64,000 bases of DNA from Echinostoma caproni (GCA_900618425.1 UZAN01039524.1:67477-131476), one strand, 5' to 3'. Shown: positions 9,096-23,470, counted from the stretch's first letter. A program made the numbers and translations. The notes: generated by a model from the sequence alone, not told the origin.

Positions 9096-11750
9096 TGGAA
9101 TCCGATTACAAATCCCCGCCCGAAAGTTGTTGATCCAATTGTGATATACTTATGTACATCAGCAAAGGTATTAATATCCTTGCTCAAAGATGAGTGGGAT
9201 CGGAACATAGCTGAATTGTAAATGCTTTTAGCGCACACTGGTACGAAACTAATAAAACTTGGAGTCGAACTCCACTGAAATGTATATCCTAGAATGGATA
9301 AGTGATAGAATTTTTCTGCAAAAGACCAAACAAGACAGTAAGACCAGAAACACACTTTAGAAACACACACACTAAATAAATTAAATATAGAGCACGTAAA
9401 TTTGAAGTCACATGACAAAATACAAAGTTCAGCAATTTTCGTTTTTTCCATGGTGTTTGTCTCAAATTTCACATGATGCTTCCTAACAATCGACTGGGCC
9501 AATCCAAGCTTGCTACTCTAAAATTACGTGGAAACTGTTTGACCATGCAACGTTTCAATATAATTACACAAGGTTTGATGCAATATACTTCACGTATATT
9601 CTAATGGTTTACACTGATTCATTAGAGGTCAAGATTAGCGGGTAAACATACATGAGGCAACGACTTCGAAACTGATCGTGTGCTTTTGGGAACATTTTTC
9701 CAGTCATTTTTGTGCTACTCATCGAAGATGTTAATCCTGTCTAATCTAGGTAGACTAATTTTCATAGTGAATCCGGGGTTGTTTTTCGAGTAAAACCTCT
9801 AATACAACCTAAGAAAGCCATTCATGCAAATAAATTAGCATTTCGACTATCCACAAGAATAAATAAAATCACGTGAAATATGCGACACCACCTCTTCGGC
9901 ACATAGCGGACCAATTGCACACTCCTTGGATCAGGGAGATTTGGATCACCGCTCACTGCAGCTCTAACTCTTCCCACCAGCACGTGCTCTGTCAACAACT
10001 GGCAATCGCTTCGTCAAGCGTCCGCTTCGGATCACGTGAATAGCTTATTCGGCGCTCGACCTGTAAATCCCGTCAGTCCAAAATGTTTGTACAACTGGTC
10101 TCATTCTCATCAGCATGTGACTGTGTTCATTGGTTCGTGCATTTTCAGTTACTCAAAACCGTGTACACTTAATGTTAGAATCATCTTTGCTGTACTGTCC
10201 TTAGTCAAGGAATGTTGCTCGATCGGAAACTGCGAGTAAGATACAAAGAAATTGAAAAATGCCTGAATAATTGGAAGATATTTGTTCGTAATGTGTTTAA
10301 ATGGTGATATAAGTTACAGGCTGAATCTAACGGTTTTAGATAAATGAGATCCGATACAAACAGTGCAGTGTTTTATTGAATTTCTCATTCTAATTTCTAG
10401 CTCAGCCTCACGTACACAAGCCATAGAGCCTTCGAACGTACATGGAAGATGAATTAAAACTATTGTTCACCATTGTTGAAGAATTACTAAGTATCTTATC
10501 CGAAACATTTTTGGGTAAACAGTTTGCTCTCTATTTTATCAGAAGAAGCATAAATCCTGATATAATGCTGGTGGAGTACATGAAAATCCTCCGTTCTCGA
10601 AAAATCGCTTGCAGGGAACAAACTAGCAGTTTGTATTCAGCATGATTATAATATTTTGGGCGTGTGCCTTCTGATTTTCATTTACGATGTCATCCTGTTT
10701 GCCACAAATGATAACTCAAAGTTTGATCCCTTTATGATGGTTACAATTGTCAGTCCACTACTCTTGTGAAAGACTTGCAAGTAAAACTGAACAAATTTAA
10801 CTTTACCTTTTTCCTTTTTATAACATCCCGAATGATGCGGGATTGTGGTTGCGTCAACTAAAGGCAGAATAACACCTACTGGTATTCATCCTTTCCTTAG
10901 TTATATCTACTGGTGGTCCCTTCTGTCCATAAACTCGTCAATTCACAGAATTTATTTTATAGTACTCGCTGGTTATTGCAGTAGATCTATATAAAGTGGC
11001 CACTAGAGGAAAGAGCACTTGTTGCCTAACACAGTCAAGATATTTGGATTTCATTGCATATTTCGGTCAAAGTGACAACAAATAAAGTCGTCCAAATATT
11101 TGATCAGTGAAGTGGTTTCCCATGTGCAAATGCACGTGAAATGAAAATCCCGCGGTTCGCTTTTTCTCCTGTAAGTAAATCTTCCGATGAACAAGTTAAA
11201 TGCTGTTAAACGTGGTTCAGCTGGGATCTTCTAATTACCGGAACAAAGCACGTACAAATAATAGGAACTTATGTTCACGTTTTTCATATTATAAGTAGGA
11301 CCATCCAGGTGATCTGGTATTTTCGAACGGTGCTCGATTGGTCTTCTATAATTTTCTGTACCACTCACTGTTTCATTATTTACTGACGGTTCTCTATGGA
11401 AACTAGAAGTATACCTCTTAGGATATGTCGACTTCCGTGGATGAATAATTTTCAAATTCGTTATCCGCAACACCAAATGGGCCTTTTTAGTTTGGAACTA
11501 ACAGCAAAACGACTATCGAAAAGCCGCGGTCTGAATACCCCTCGTCCATTACGTTTTGTTTCTGTGTATTTATGCCACCAGTGCGGAACATTAATTTCCC
11601 TGTCGAGTTACAAGGCAAGGTTTGTTCCAACAACGGATTCCATCGATCACCTAAATGAATATGTGAATTAGCCTTCATTGGCCATCAGATATCACGTTAG
11701 AGCAAATGGTGGTTTTGGTGAGTGGTGCCAGTTGATCTTATTTCATTTAG
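9096..11750. other. non-coding, nothing recognised
   Basis: A 151-codon open frame on the minus strand (9502-9047) overlaps the SINE tail and has no recognisable motif, so it is not called. A short frame at 10442-10645 follows a good-looking splice acceptor (ending near 10401), but a stop separates acceptor and ATG. It has no family signature. Confidence 0.45.
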
Positions 11751-12143
11751 TTGCCCACTTTTTCCCAATCACCGAAAAAATCCAACGAAGTTGATCAATG
11801 GTACTCTCAGTATTGGTATTATCCAAGTCAATTTAACTGTAGAGCTGTGAGTTTTCGCGATTCCATTGAGAAATTCCACCTGGTGAAGGATTTATATTTT
11901 CCAAATCAGATCAATTCCGATGCGATAAATGCCGCTATTTACTTTCAGACATCGTCACTGTGGTTCGAATTTTACAACAATGGACTGCGCTTTACTCTAT
12001 TTGAGGAGATAGATCCAGAATATCTATGTTCAGAAAAAGAGGCATTCAATTTTTTCTATCCAATTCCTCTAAAACGATGCATCAATTCAGTGCTTCCTAT
12101 TGAGCATCATGAAGGAACTGACAGTACAACTGAGAAACGATGA
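11751..12143 (+). CDS. possible orphan terminal exon, unknown protein
   Basis: The frame is open for 130 codons to a TGA at 12141-12143, directly after a plausible splice acceptor TTTCATTTAG ending at 11750. There is no ATG at the start, so it would have to be a spliced 3' exon. The peptide is rich in Phe, Tyr and Asn with acidic patches (LFEEIDPEYLCSEKEAFNFF). I see no transmembrane segment, repeat or known motif. No AATAAA follows within a few hundred bases. Open frames of 125-150 codons without support also occur elsewhere in this window, so chance cannot be ruled out. Confidence 0.25.
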   Translation: MPTFSQSPKKSNEVDQWYSQYWYYPSQFNCRAVSFRDSIEKFHLVKDLYFPNQINSDAINAAIYFQTSSLWFEFYNNGLRFTLFEEIDPEYLCSEKEAFNFFYPIPLKRCINSVLPIEHHEGTDSTTEKR

Positions 12144-13352
12144 CTTTTTCACATTATGGCTTTATTCTGTTTATTTTGGTTTGCCACGTAAGATGGTGTC
12201 TCAAACATTGCTAATCAGTGGAAATCTATAAGGTTTCATGGGAATTACCAAGCAAAACGATATGGAACCCGAACGTGGACACAACAGAATGAGTGATACA
12301 GCGGGACTGCATGCCATTGAGGGACCCAATAAGTATCTCGATCCACCGTTTCCTCGATGTGAATGAATAAGGTGGTCAGCAATCTTTGAAAACTAATGTT
12401 TGGCGGAGTAGTTTACAGTCAATAACTGGATTAGTAATATCTATCAACGGATCCCGGGAATCACTTATGGGCGGCAGTTGCATGTGAACCGAGTCCGTTT
12501 CGGCTGCATTCATTGTCGAATTGGAAGGTAGTTGCTAGTAAACCCACCAAAGAACGATACAAACGGCTCAGTTGTTGACAGTTATCAAACGTTGTTGTCA
12601 CCGGATTTGCACAGGAGCAAAATTGTTGTCCTCAAACAGGTTTAGTACTTGGGAAAACGGTAAAAATTTACGAGACCTCAGCTTCACAGTTTGATTATTC
12701 CTTTACCATGAAAATATCTGTGGTGACGAGCGATGAGCATGGAACAGATGTTTCTTCCTGTTTGGGACTTGTCAGCAGAGCATACCTTGTATTCCTGTCA
12801 CGACTCAACATGGATTCATGCCTATGAAGAATTGAATGCAACAAAACAGACATAATACTTAGTATATACGAATTCTTCCCCAGAGGTAGTTATTTACGAC
12901 AATGTATTCTTCAACTGACTTCAAATTACCACAACTTATAAATGTGATTCTGCATATCGAAGTTGTTTCCATCAGACCCATAATGTGGTCCACTACGTCC
13001 TTTCGATTAATTTAGCGAAGCATATTATAAACACTCCGAAAGTAAAAATACGGTCGCCTTTAGTGTGGCTTAGTTTCCCTCAGAATCCTTATGGACCCTG
13101 TTTCAGAATAACTGTTTATTCATCAAAAAGGATCCTTTGATAATCGATGGTTCATGCAAACAGGGAAATTTTGTCAAAAAAATGAAGTTGAAAACAAATC
13201 GGGTCATGGGATTATTTTCACTGACAGAGAAGACTTCGGTGAAAATATCAAATTTAGTTTCTGTTTTTACTGCATCTGGAAGAAAAATTCCAAGTTTTAA
13301 TAATTATATTTTATGATAGACGCACAACACCAAACAACGTTTTATAGGAGAG

Positions 13353-13393
13353 GTTTGTTTTGTGCGTTTGTGCGTTTTTGTGCGTTCTTGTGG
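13353..13393 (+). repeat. short TTTGTGCG-type minisatellite
   Basis: Three to four imperfect units of TTTGTGCG in tandem, with T-run length varying between units. Confidence 0.6.
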
Positions 13394-13756
13394 TATCTAA
13401 GAAAGAACATCCATCAGAAAAAAGGAACAAATTCAGTTTTTTTAACAGATATTGCACGCAGTTGCAGTAATTTATTTGGATAGTTCCTTGGCAAAGTATT
13501 CGATCAAAGGAGAGTATCAACAAATATATTGGGTTGAGTGAAAAGAGGGACTGGACTTATCAGCACAGTTACGTACTAGAAGACAGAAGTATAAAACGAA
13601 CTGTTCAAACATTTTCCATCAGAGTAAAAATATCTGCATTTTACGAATATGCTCGAAGGGAGAGTAACTTTCTTATATAGCAAAGTTCTCAAATGTTTTT
13701 GGAAGCGATAAAATACAAGGAAACCGAAAAAATTATTCAAATCTTGCAGGTCGCTG

Positions 13757-13803
13757 TAAACAACAGTAAAAACAACAACAACATCAACAACAACAAAAAC
13801 AAC
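13757..13803 (+). repeat. AAC trinucleotide microsatellite
   Basis: Interrupted run of AAC/ACA triplets. On the minus strand it creates a Val/Phe-rich open frame with no other sign of coding. Confidence 0.7.
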
Positions 13804-16800
13804 TTCAGATGATGAGAGGAAGATCACCAATTAATCGACTAGATATTTTTCTTTGTTCCAGATAAATCAAAGTATGAAAACTGAGATTCGGCCATTAGGT
13901 AGTAGAAGAATTTACGAACGAGTCGGTCGGGCTTCATTCATCATAGGATCGTTATTTCTGTGGTTATGTGATTAAATTGCAAATACTTTCTTTGTCCAGG
14001 GTGGGTTAGTCAGTTGTACATACAAAATATCGGTTCTGATTGAATATATTTTTCGTGCAATTGTGATGACTACATTTTTGGAGTACGTTGCACTGAGAAA
14101 ATCACAACCAGCGTGATCTGTGATTGTTGTGCTAGGTCGAATCTCACTTCATCGGATATTCATTTATTTTCAGCTTTTCAGTTTTCAACTAATTTTACAG
14201 TCGCTTCGCCTGTTTTGAAAGTCACTTTTATTGCATACTATGATTGCCTTTGATGAAACTTCAAACTGGATCACTTTTGGGAATCGAAAACCACATCCCT
14301 GTCAACGGTCAACATCTCAACGGCCGTTCATGCCGGGTACGGACATTTTGGACTGATGCCAAACCAGTTAAGGAAGTTGAGGGACCCGTGTATTTTTGGA
14401 TATCACCGTGATGATAGATTAAAAATCTTCGTTGAACATTATAAGTATTTGGGTTGCTGATTAATGTTGTAATTCGTTGCCATTTCATCGGATGGGGATA
14501 TGCGCATTCATAGGAAACTAGCTTACCTACCGTTCCCCCCTATCTATTATCTGTTAGGTCTCAAATCTCCTTTTACCTATTGGCACACAACAATTGCCAC
14601 TTTTGACCAGAAAAAATGTATATACCAGGGTACTGGTTGCTCATTTTGACCGTAACGTTTGCCATCCGGGGGCGTTGAAATGATCCGTCCGGTTCTGACT
14701 GGCAACAAACGTGTTTATCCGAATTTGTTTATCATTGATGATACTGAATTCAAATAGAAAAACAACACAATGTGTCAATGAGGATGTAATTGGTCTCAAA
14801 GGGGAAGGAGACTTCGGTGAAAAAGTTTTGTTTTCCTAGTAGACGATGGTAAACGTGTGTTTGGGATGATTCTGAATTCTGCAAAACAAATTGATATGCA
14901 CTTTTAACCTTTTAAAAGTTATAGCTGTCTGTCGTAAACAAACGTCAGATTGGCTGACTGCCTTTGCTGAAACAGACCAAGCTGCATCCAACCTACCAAA
15001 TAGGACATAACAATTTATAACAGTGCGTGATCAGATGAAAAGAATACGGGAACAGTTCGACTGTAGCATGAACTCAATGTTTGTATCCAATGTGCCCCTC
15101 AGGAATATACGTTGTCCTGTTATCTTGACTGCCATGGTAACATGAAAACGTGCTCTCCTCACGGATGCTCGAAAAAGTGTATATTGCTTATACGACAGTT
15201 AAATTTGTATCAGTTACCAACGAAATTCATTTCAAATTGAGAAAAGTCGAATACAACTTTAAGCGCTTTGGGGACAAATTTCTAACACTTATCGAACTAA
15301 TATCGCGGATTATATGTATAGAAATCAAATGAAAACATTGAATAACCACCTTGTAATACAAGAATAAACCTAAAAGAAGACACTGCATCCAAAGAAAAGT
15401 GACGATTGCCATACATCTAACAAACTGGAGGAACATATGCTTTTATATATTGATTTACATGCAGAAATGGGTTGGAATGTTAAGTGTGTTTGAAGATTCC
15501 ACACAAAACTGATTAGTTAATTATGCAAAGAGTGCTCTTGCTAACCATTTATTCCCTCAAGCAAGACTGGGAGTAGTTTGAAAGTAAATTGTAGCCGATC
15601 GCGTGAGTCACACGAGAGTATCATTTTTGAAAGCACAATATTTCTAATACCTTTTAGCAACACAGAAATGCTATTTGAATTCCAGTGTATACATTAGTGA
15701 TAAAATTGACGTTAATTTTCAAATCTATTGAATTTTACTCTTTACATAAGGAATATTTTTCCAAAGCCAATTATTCCCGTAATAAACCAGATAAGATTCA
15801 TCAAAATACGATTGGTAATAAGCGTGTTAGCCCCGTCGAATGATATTCTTCGGGAGGCTGGGAGCGTGAGTTTATTCGACGATGTGGGATTGAAGTATAC
15901 GAACTTGTGACTTATGTTCGCATACCAAATCTTTATTTCCCACCTTTACATTTTCAGCGAAACTTGCAATCACTAATGAGAATTTTCGATTTGGAGATGG
16001 TCAATGACCATTGCTGCCACAGTTAGAGGAATCCAAAATTGGTGTCAATTTTGAGTGGTTCCTCTGTAATCCCCCTTACTGTTTTCTTCCATGTCAATAA
16101 TTTTTGACATCACTTTGCAATCATAGGCAATAATACGCGAATATGGCGCGAAATGTGGTTAGTTTGTCTTATCCTTCATGATACACAATCAGATCGTTGC
16201 TGTGTTTAAAGATGGTTGCTCTAATGTTACATGGTTTCATATATGCGCAAAAAGACCTAAGTCATCATGGACGCAGAACACCTTTGTGAGGAGAAGGAAG
16301 AGACGCTAAGCTGTGAAAAAATGACATCGAAAAATTCCGAAATCTGTTTCTTCAAAATGTGCGTCAGAAGAGCATTACACACTATTCGAAGTGTCGTTTT
16401 TGGATTAGCCCGTTTGATTGTTCATACGCACTGGGAAGTGTTGATTAAGTTGGTCTTGATTGGGCCGTTTGCGTAAACTGTTGACCGTCGGCCATGTACT
16501 CTGTGGCTAAGCGGTTCCACTCCCAACCTTAACACTCGTGTTTCTTGTCCATTCTGTAGTACAAAACGTACGTACCACCGGCTAGTCACAAACTTAACAA
16601 ATCAGCTTTTAATTGCTTTTTGTCGGCCAAGAAAGATTTCCATCATTCATTGTGTTGGATTGTTTGAAACTATGTAAGCGGCCGATGTTTAATCAAACAT
16701 AAAACGATTTTGTAAAATTCTATGGAGCCTATGAGCTTGTCAGCGTTGTATTATTTATGTTATTCTTAACAATACGATTTACAAAACCTTTTAGCCACTC

Positions 16801-18979
16801 TCTTGGAGTGATTACGATTTGGCTGAAGTCAGTTCAGTCAATTTTTGACATTAGTTTGAGAATGACGGTCAAGGAGAAGAGAACGTCAACGGATCGATAA
16901 CGTAAAGACTCATTTGGTTGGGACTGGTAGCTACCTTTGACTTGCTGTGTCGATAACATTCATTGGTCACTAAACAAGTTGAACCAAGTTATTTATGCCA
17001 TCAGATTGGTGTATATTGAAGTGTAATAATTGACTATCAAACAGAAATGCATTGACCCGCTTACAGAAGGAACAGAAAACGCACAACACGTTTCTCATTC
17101 AGTCACAGAACTGGCATTCAATCAGGTATGTGGTGTTTTCTATGAGGAATAAAGAAAAGATGAAGCACAAGATCATCCAGTATGGCTTTCAACTGGCACT
17201 TTCTGGAAATATTTGTGAACGGTTTGAGTGAATAGGTTCATCGGATACAACTTCACGTTCTTTCAAGATGGTAGTGTTATTCTGTCCAGTGGTTCATATT
17301 TCATTTGCCTGTTCTATTTCACCACGTATCGATCCTTCAAAAATCTTTCCTTTCGCATATAATGAATGTAAAACCGCATCATAAGAAAAACATGGAGATC
17401 AGTAATCACAAACTACTCAAGGAATTCGGCTACTTTGGTACGCACGACGAATGAACGAAGTTTCGTATTTGTCCATCAAAATTAATCAAAGCTATATAAT
17501 GTATTTACCAAAAACATTTGAGTAGAACAAAAGAAAAATAAGCAAAATTCACATTATCCCAGATATGTCTTTGAAACAGAAAGTTCAATTGATGCGAAAT
17601 TTTGTTTTCTCATTGGTTGTTCACAAGTCGTAACACAAACGTACCTGGCTTGGACTAACGTACCAACTGCTTAAGCGTATATTCGGCTTCAGGGTTGGTA
17701 CACTTCCTGAGGCCAAGCAATCTGCATTTTCAAAATGAGCATTCATTGGCATTGTAGATTCCGGGGTCTTCTTGTATTTAAAAATCGTGACTGATATTCC
17801 TAAAACCTAACTACGACCTAGGACCTTTCAATATATCATCTGTTAATCGTCACAAATTGATCGTGCTTTTCGAAACTCCACACTAAACGTCTCTATTTTA
17901 TTTATCGTTGTCTCATTGTTGCTATCACGAAATTATCGTGATTATTATTATCGTGAAATTTATCTGAAGAGCACAATGCATAATGTAGTAGAATCCGCTA
18001 GAAACTTTTGTGGTGCATAGAAGGCATTTTTGATGGTTCTGCAATATATCTAGTTATAACCTGATCTATATTGACGAAAGTTATCCTGAACTGTCCAAAC
18101 TGACTCTCAGTCCGTAATTGCCGCAGTCAAGCAAATTTCGAGATAAACTATCATATTGTCCAATTTTATGCTACCATTGAATCAAACGTTAATTTTTCCA
18201 CCGAACAGCGGATGCTCATCACTCCTGCTGGCTTTTATTCCGGTCTAGTGTGATGGCTTCAAACCGTGAGGAACATTTGTTGAAACTGCATGTAGCGGTT
18301 ACCGAAAAACACAGTGATTTTGAAAAATTGCACAAATTAACTTTCACGAGCATCGGAAGCTGTTTCTTCTGTCCCAAAACCGTCCACTAATGAGTTCAAA
18401 TGCAACCGTTTAAAAACGTGAGTTATGCACCATATAGATGAGATTTTCTGAAGTAAGTAGTACACGTTGATCACTCACTTCTTTCTGCATTGCGCCTTTA
18501 GCTAGATACTTGACCGTGCTTCCACACATCGAACCTCGCAGTTGTCAGTCGTTCGTGGTTCCTCCCCTGTAAATGTAATCCACCGTTCATGGTGCACGAT
18601 GTGAAACGTTGGTGATTTAAAAACACAGTTGGTCTACTTCTCAGTGACTAAGGATGCTATAGCTGTGCACAGTATGCCCACATATAACCAGCTGTTTCTG
18701 CGGCACAGTGGAGGAAACCGGAGTATGTGTGAATTCATCGGGCGATGTCTTAAACAAGAAGTGTTCTTATTATACAAATGCTACTACAGCTCCTGAAAGA
18801 GAATCGTTGGCGTCTCATAATCGTAATTAGCTGTGACTAAGCAGTCCACTTTGAGCACTCTACAATAATTGGACTACGATTTGGAACAGATCTGTTTTGT
18901 TCCAATTATTGAGTTTGTGACTTTTCGTGAATGGGCTTAAATTTATGTACATGCTTTTGGGAAGATGAGTGAGAGCTTT

Positions 18980-19108
18980 TGGTATGTGTGTGCATATTCA
19001 TGTTTATGTATCTATGTATGTATGTATGTATCCATGTATGTTTGTCAGTATGAATGTATGACTGTATGTATTTATCACTGTATGTTTGTATGGATTTATG
19101 TATCAATA
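18980..19108 (+). repeat. TATG tetranucleotide microsatellite, interrupted
   Basis: Repeats of TATG with TTTG, TCTG and CATG variants over about 130 bases, the purest run near 19010-19040. The minus-strand frame made of His/Thr/Tyr repeats is a by-product. Confidence 0.8.
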
Positions 19109-19251
19109 TAAACATGGATATTTTTAATCTCTAGCAAGTGAAAGAAAACATTGGATGTGCGCCACTGATTCAGTTTGATCAAATCCAGTTCAGCCTGAAA
19201 TTTGGCTCCCAACTGATTTGCATTTGATTTGCATTCAATTCGGTTGGTTTG

Positions 19252-19278
19252 ATTGTGTGTGTGTGCGAGTGCGTGCGC
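19252..19278 (+). repeat. GT/GC dinucleotide microsatellite
   Basis: Short GTGTGTGTGTGCGAGTGCGTGCG run close to the TATG repeat. Confidence 0.7.
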
Positions 19279-19305
19279 TAGTGCACTTTGAATGAATAGG
19301 TCCCG

Positions 19306-19325
19306 GAATGAATGAATGAATGAAC
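19306..19325 (+). repeat. AATG tetranucleotide microsatellite
   Basis: About five AATG units. Third simple repeat within 350 bases. Confidence 0.7.
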
Positions 19326-20485
19326 AAATCTAGGAATGCGATGATGGGGACACTTGGGTGGGCCAAATAGACAAGTAATACCTCCCGTCAAATCGAAAAA
19401 TACATTGTTCCAAAAAATGTAAATAACGTTTTTTCTGCCCTCCGAAGTTTGTTTGCAAAAATGAACCAAAATAGCAGTTATACTGTGAGGTTGACAAGAT
19501 TTTCTAGATGGTGGAGAAACGATACAGTTTCGTGAGACGAAAATTCAGTTACCGACTAGATAAAAGTGTATGACTTTTTATTGGCTCTCATTAGCTTTGT
19601 TTTTCTCACTGGGCGGAACGAAATAGTTAAGTGTTGATCGAGACGGTACAAATTAAATTTTCACGGTTTGGGAAAACCGATACACTTTGTTTGTCCAACT
19701 GTCCGGTCTTATTTCAACATGTTTGATATGTTTGTTTACAAACCAGTTGTCAGTCTAGATAACATATTGACGATATGAGCACCGCTGTAAGTTGTTTTAA
19801 GCTATGCTTTGGATGACCATATCTTTTTCGATTAAAGGGTAGAGAGTTATTTTTTAGTACAAGATTTAAGGTGAATTTTGAAATTTGATAGAAAGGTTTC
19901 TACTGTGCATCGTGGAAAAATCTTGACGTGCAAATGCATCAACATTTAAATATTATAACTTCCGTTCTTTGAAGAAGTGTGAACAATGTACACGACATAT
20001 TTTCGATGATGAGCTGAATTTTTGTCCATTTTACTAACCCAACTAAACATGGCTTTGAGCGTCAGATGCGCAATGAAAGCAACAAAACGAACCGAAATGA
20101 TCATGAGCGGCAATTCGGTTGTGTCCCGAAAAGCGTGTTTAATTGATTACGCAGTTGCTGCTGCAATATAATCGAGACAACAGATATCATGTGTTCGTTA
20201 CACAACGCTGTGGAACCTGGCAGATATTGGTTTCCAACTCTGTCAAGGTCATAATGATGTGTTCGAAACAGGAGACAAGTCCGTAATTCGGATTTGCTAC
20301 CCTACTTTGTTCGTCCAGCATTAGCAGGGGTATGAATGACTCAGCTTTACTGTTGGTCATGTGCGTATTGCATGTGTGACGCGGTCTCACGGCGACTCAT
20401 GATGTGTTCGCAGCACGTGCTAAAACATATCGTCCAAAAGCTGGAGTTCGAACATTCTAATTTCGTACAGACCACGTGTCAATGC

Positions 20486-20513
20486 GCACACACACACACA
20501 CACAAACACACAA
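20486..20513 (+). repeat. CA dinucleotide microsatellite
   Basis: Short CA run with one AA interruption. Confidence 0.8.
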
Positions 20514-23410
20514 AGCTTCAATGGGTGTGAAACGGGGTCACTGCTGATACGCACGAATAGAGGACCACATTTTGCACGAATGCCAACGTCGAAACCTAAC
20601 CATATTGACGTTCAACAGAGACCAAACAGTCGGTTTGTTCAAAGGATACCTCGGCAGGTTTGATAGGATATTGCTGTCATCCCATCCTCTATTCATATGA
20701 ATATATGATACATCAGGATATGCAAATGATTCGGATGCAGATATCAAGCTTAGTTTCTGTTCACACCACCCACAGGACAGAATATAATTGAAGCGAGCGT
20801 GTCGCACTCCGGAAAATGGGTGTATACCGACATCAAAGTTAACTGTCCTTAATCTGATCTACGGCATGGTAGGAATTCGTAGTATGCCTTAAAACGGTGA
20901 TCCATTAATGGACCATAAACAAGGACAAACGATTGTTCATCTGACGAATGCTGTTTGCTTTAGTAGTTCCATTCACCCGAGGTAAAATTAGAACTCACTC
21001 ATGGCAGCCACCTATGCATCTGCCCCCTTCGAACTATCGTAAAGAGCTACATGTGCTAACCTGATTGTGCCGAAATCAGGTAACCAAACAAGTTACTTTT
21101 TTAAAGCCGAAATTATACATATAGATATCGTCAGAGCAAAACCTCGAACCATTCTTTCTGCCCCAGATCTTATCCAGTTGATGCCAGACGAAAAACACTT
21201 TGGTAGTCAGCTCATATTATACCTATTGTGTTCAAATTTTTCTTTGAACTATTTGAGTTGAACAATGTCGAATCATAAGTTTAAAGCCTTGGAAAATAAA
21301 CCTGGAATTTCAGCATACTACAGAAACTGAATTCCTGTCTCTCTGTTTGAAATTAAACGGCACTAAGACAATTGTGGTGCTTTAGGTTTGCACATAATTT
21401 TCACGTTCGATCAGGTTGAGGGATCATCTTTTCTCTGGGCTCATGATTTTGGTGCTGCGAAAACGCGCCTGTGCTACCAATTGTCCAGCAACCTCACTTT
21501 TAGGCAACGCAAATCTCGCTTGAATGCTAGGGAGTAGATCCGAGATAAACTAGTCAAAACAAATTTATTCTTCGAGATTCTGTATTTTCTGTTGCATTTT
21601 GTAGATTAGATGGGTTTCATCGCAACCAACTCGACAGAAGTATGAACAAGAATGGAAACATTCCTCAGAAGCACACAATCGATGTTGGCTAGTGTGGAAT
21701 TTGCTGAGTTTGGAAACAGCCAGCCCATAAGATGTAACATCGAACACATAATCATTCCGAGTGCTTTATAATTGGAGTACCTCTAATCAACTCTCTAACA
21801 CGCGAACAAAGGTCCAGTTATTCAAATAACATTTAGAAGCACATGTATAATAATACTCTGACAAAAGATTACTAGGTATACATAACTGTCGGGGAACAAT
21901 AATTGCGAAAGTGATTATTTATTTCTGAGAAATGTTTCATGGTTACTTAAATATTATATATGAATAATACGATTCATCTTTTATCGGAACAGTGTTTTGA
22001 TGCTGCAAAACACTATTACCCGACTGGACACCATATGCGTGAATAAAACATGTTGAACTCTTATAACCGTCGGTGACTTATTTGGTGAAAATTTTTTTCA
22101 CGACATCATGAAATCGTAAAGGCGATAAACTACAAAATGCATTATTGTACGGAATGTTCGTAAAACTATTCTTTGCAATGACTGAAAATTTATCAAAGTG
22201 ACGTGTCACACAGAACTTCAACGTGGGAATGTTTTAAAGACTCGGTTCGTAGTGTGACTACTTTTTAGTGGTCAACGATTTTGGCAAAATGAACACAATA
22301 TGGACGAACGAATGACCGCAATCAGTGTTTCCTAATTATTAGGTAGTTCATGAATTGCTGATTAAAGTTTCCGTTTTAAAGTTCCTGTAGCGGATCAGGT
22401 GCGCATATCCGATATTTATTTGTGCATTATGCTCAATATGGTTTGTAAACCAATAAGCCAGCTATTTCTTTTTATTCCGTATACCACCGATTTGAAATAC
22501 TCTCAGCATCGATCGGCTCAGTTTCACCCGATAATAAACGCATATATTATCCGAGGCTTTTGTTCCCGAGCAATTAATCGACCACTGAATTAAGTATTAT
22601 ACTGCAGCATTCCGTCTTTACAATAATCTATGGGAAATTGAATTATATATTTGATGAAAATAAAAGATGAAAGTCAAAGAAATTTGACTTGAAGGAGATT
22701 TCAGTTACTTTTGTGATTATATAAAAATTACACCGATAAAATATTTCTTACCGAGAGAAAATTTGGTTTTTGTTTATGCATTTGTTACTCACTGAATAAA
22801 AAGCCAATAAACTTTCATCTTGCGTAGATTCCCCAATAAAATTATTCAATTCATCTGAACAAAATGCACTCAAAATAAATGCCCTTTCATCATTGACAAT
22901 TTAAAGAATAGTCAGTATGGTGACTTACTGTCAATTGAACTATGTCACTCGTCGCTGCATGGTGTAGTCACCCGGTAATTTTATGTTGCGAACGCGTCTA
23001 AACAAGTAGAACGTAATTGAAAGTGACAGATGCACTCTACTTGGTAAGGCTTTTGGGTCCAGCTTGAATATCAAACATTTTGACCAGGCTTTGTCAATGT
23101 GAGAAGTATTAGAGAATAGAAAAACTGATTTCGAATGTAACTCCGAACCGGGCACGTGGCAACTACAAAATATCACATTCAACCTAGTATCTCTTCTAAT
23201 ATTTGCTATTTTCACAGCTGTTCTCAAACAAATTTAATGGCTATTGAAACATGCAACTTTTTCTTTCTGTTTGGTTTTGGTTATTCGTCACTAATCATAG
23301 TTGCTCTGCAATTTACGCTAGAATGTTTCAAAATGGACCGTACTACTTTTATTATCAGTTCGCTCTGCTCCCAATGTCTCACACCAAAAGCTGCCACCGG
23401 GTTCACTGTA

Positions 23411-23470
23411 ATCGTAGCAATTCGGGTAATGCTCTTGGGTTGGAGCACTCTACGTTCGAGCTCATGCAAT
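23411..23470 (+). other. possible tRNA-like remnant
   Basis: TAGCAATTCGGGTAAT (from 23415) could be an A box. TGCTC and GAGCA pair around an eight-base loop like an anticodon arm, and CGTTCGAGCTC (23453-23463) could be a B box. A-to-B spacing is 38 bases, a little short, and the T stem does not pair well. It may be an old SINE head or chance. Confidence 0.25.

Noticed and set aside
9047..9502. 151-codon open frame on the minus strand, one of the longest in the window without Ns
   Set aside because: Its end overlaps the SINE tail, composition is unremarkable, no domain or splice context is recognised, and open frames of this length occur by chance in 64 kb.
16497..16514. GTGGCTAAGCGGTT, a good match to a tRNA A box
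   Set aside because: No B box follows at tRNA-like spacing and no hairpins fit a tRNA.
20440..20462. GAGTTCGAACATTC resembling a B box
   Set aside because: No A box about 44 bases upstream on either strand.
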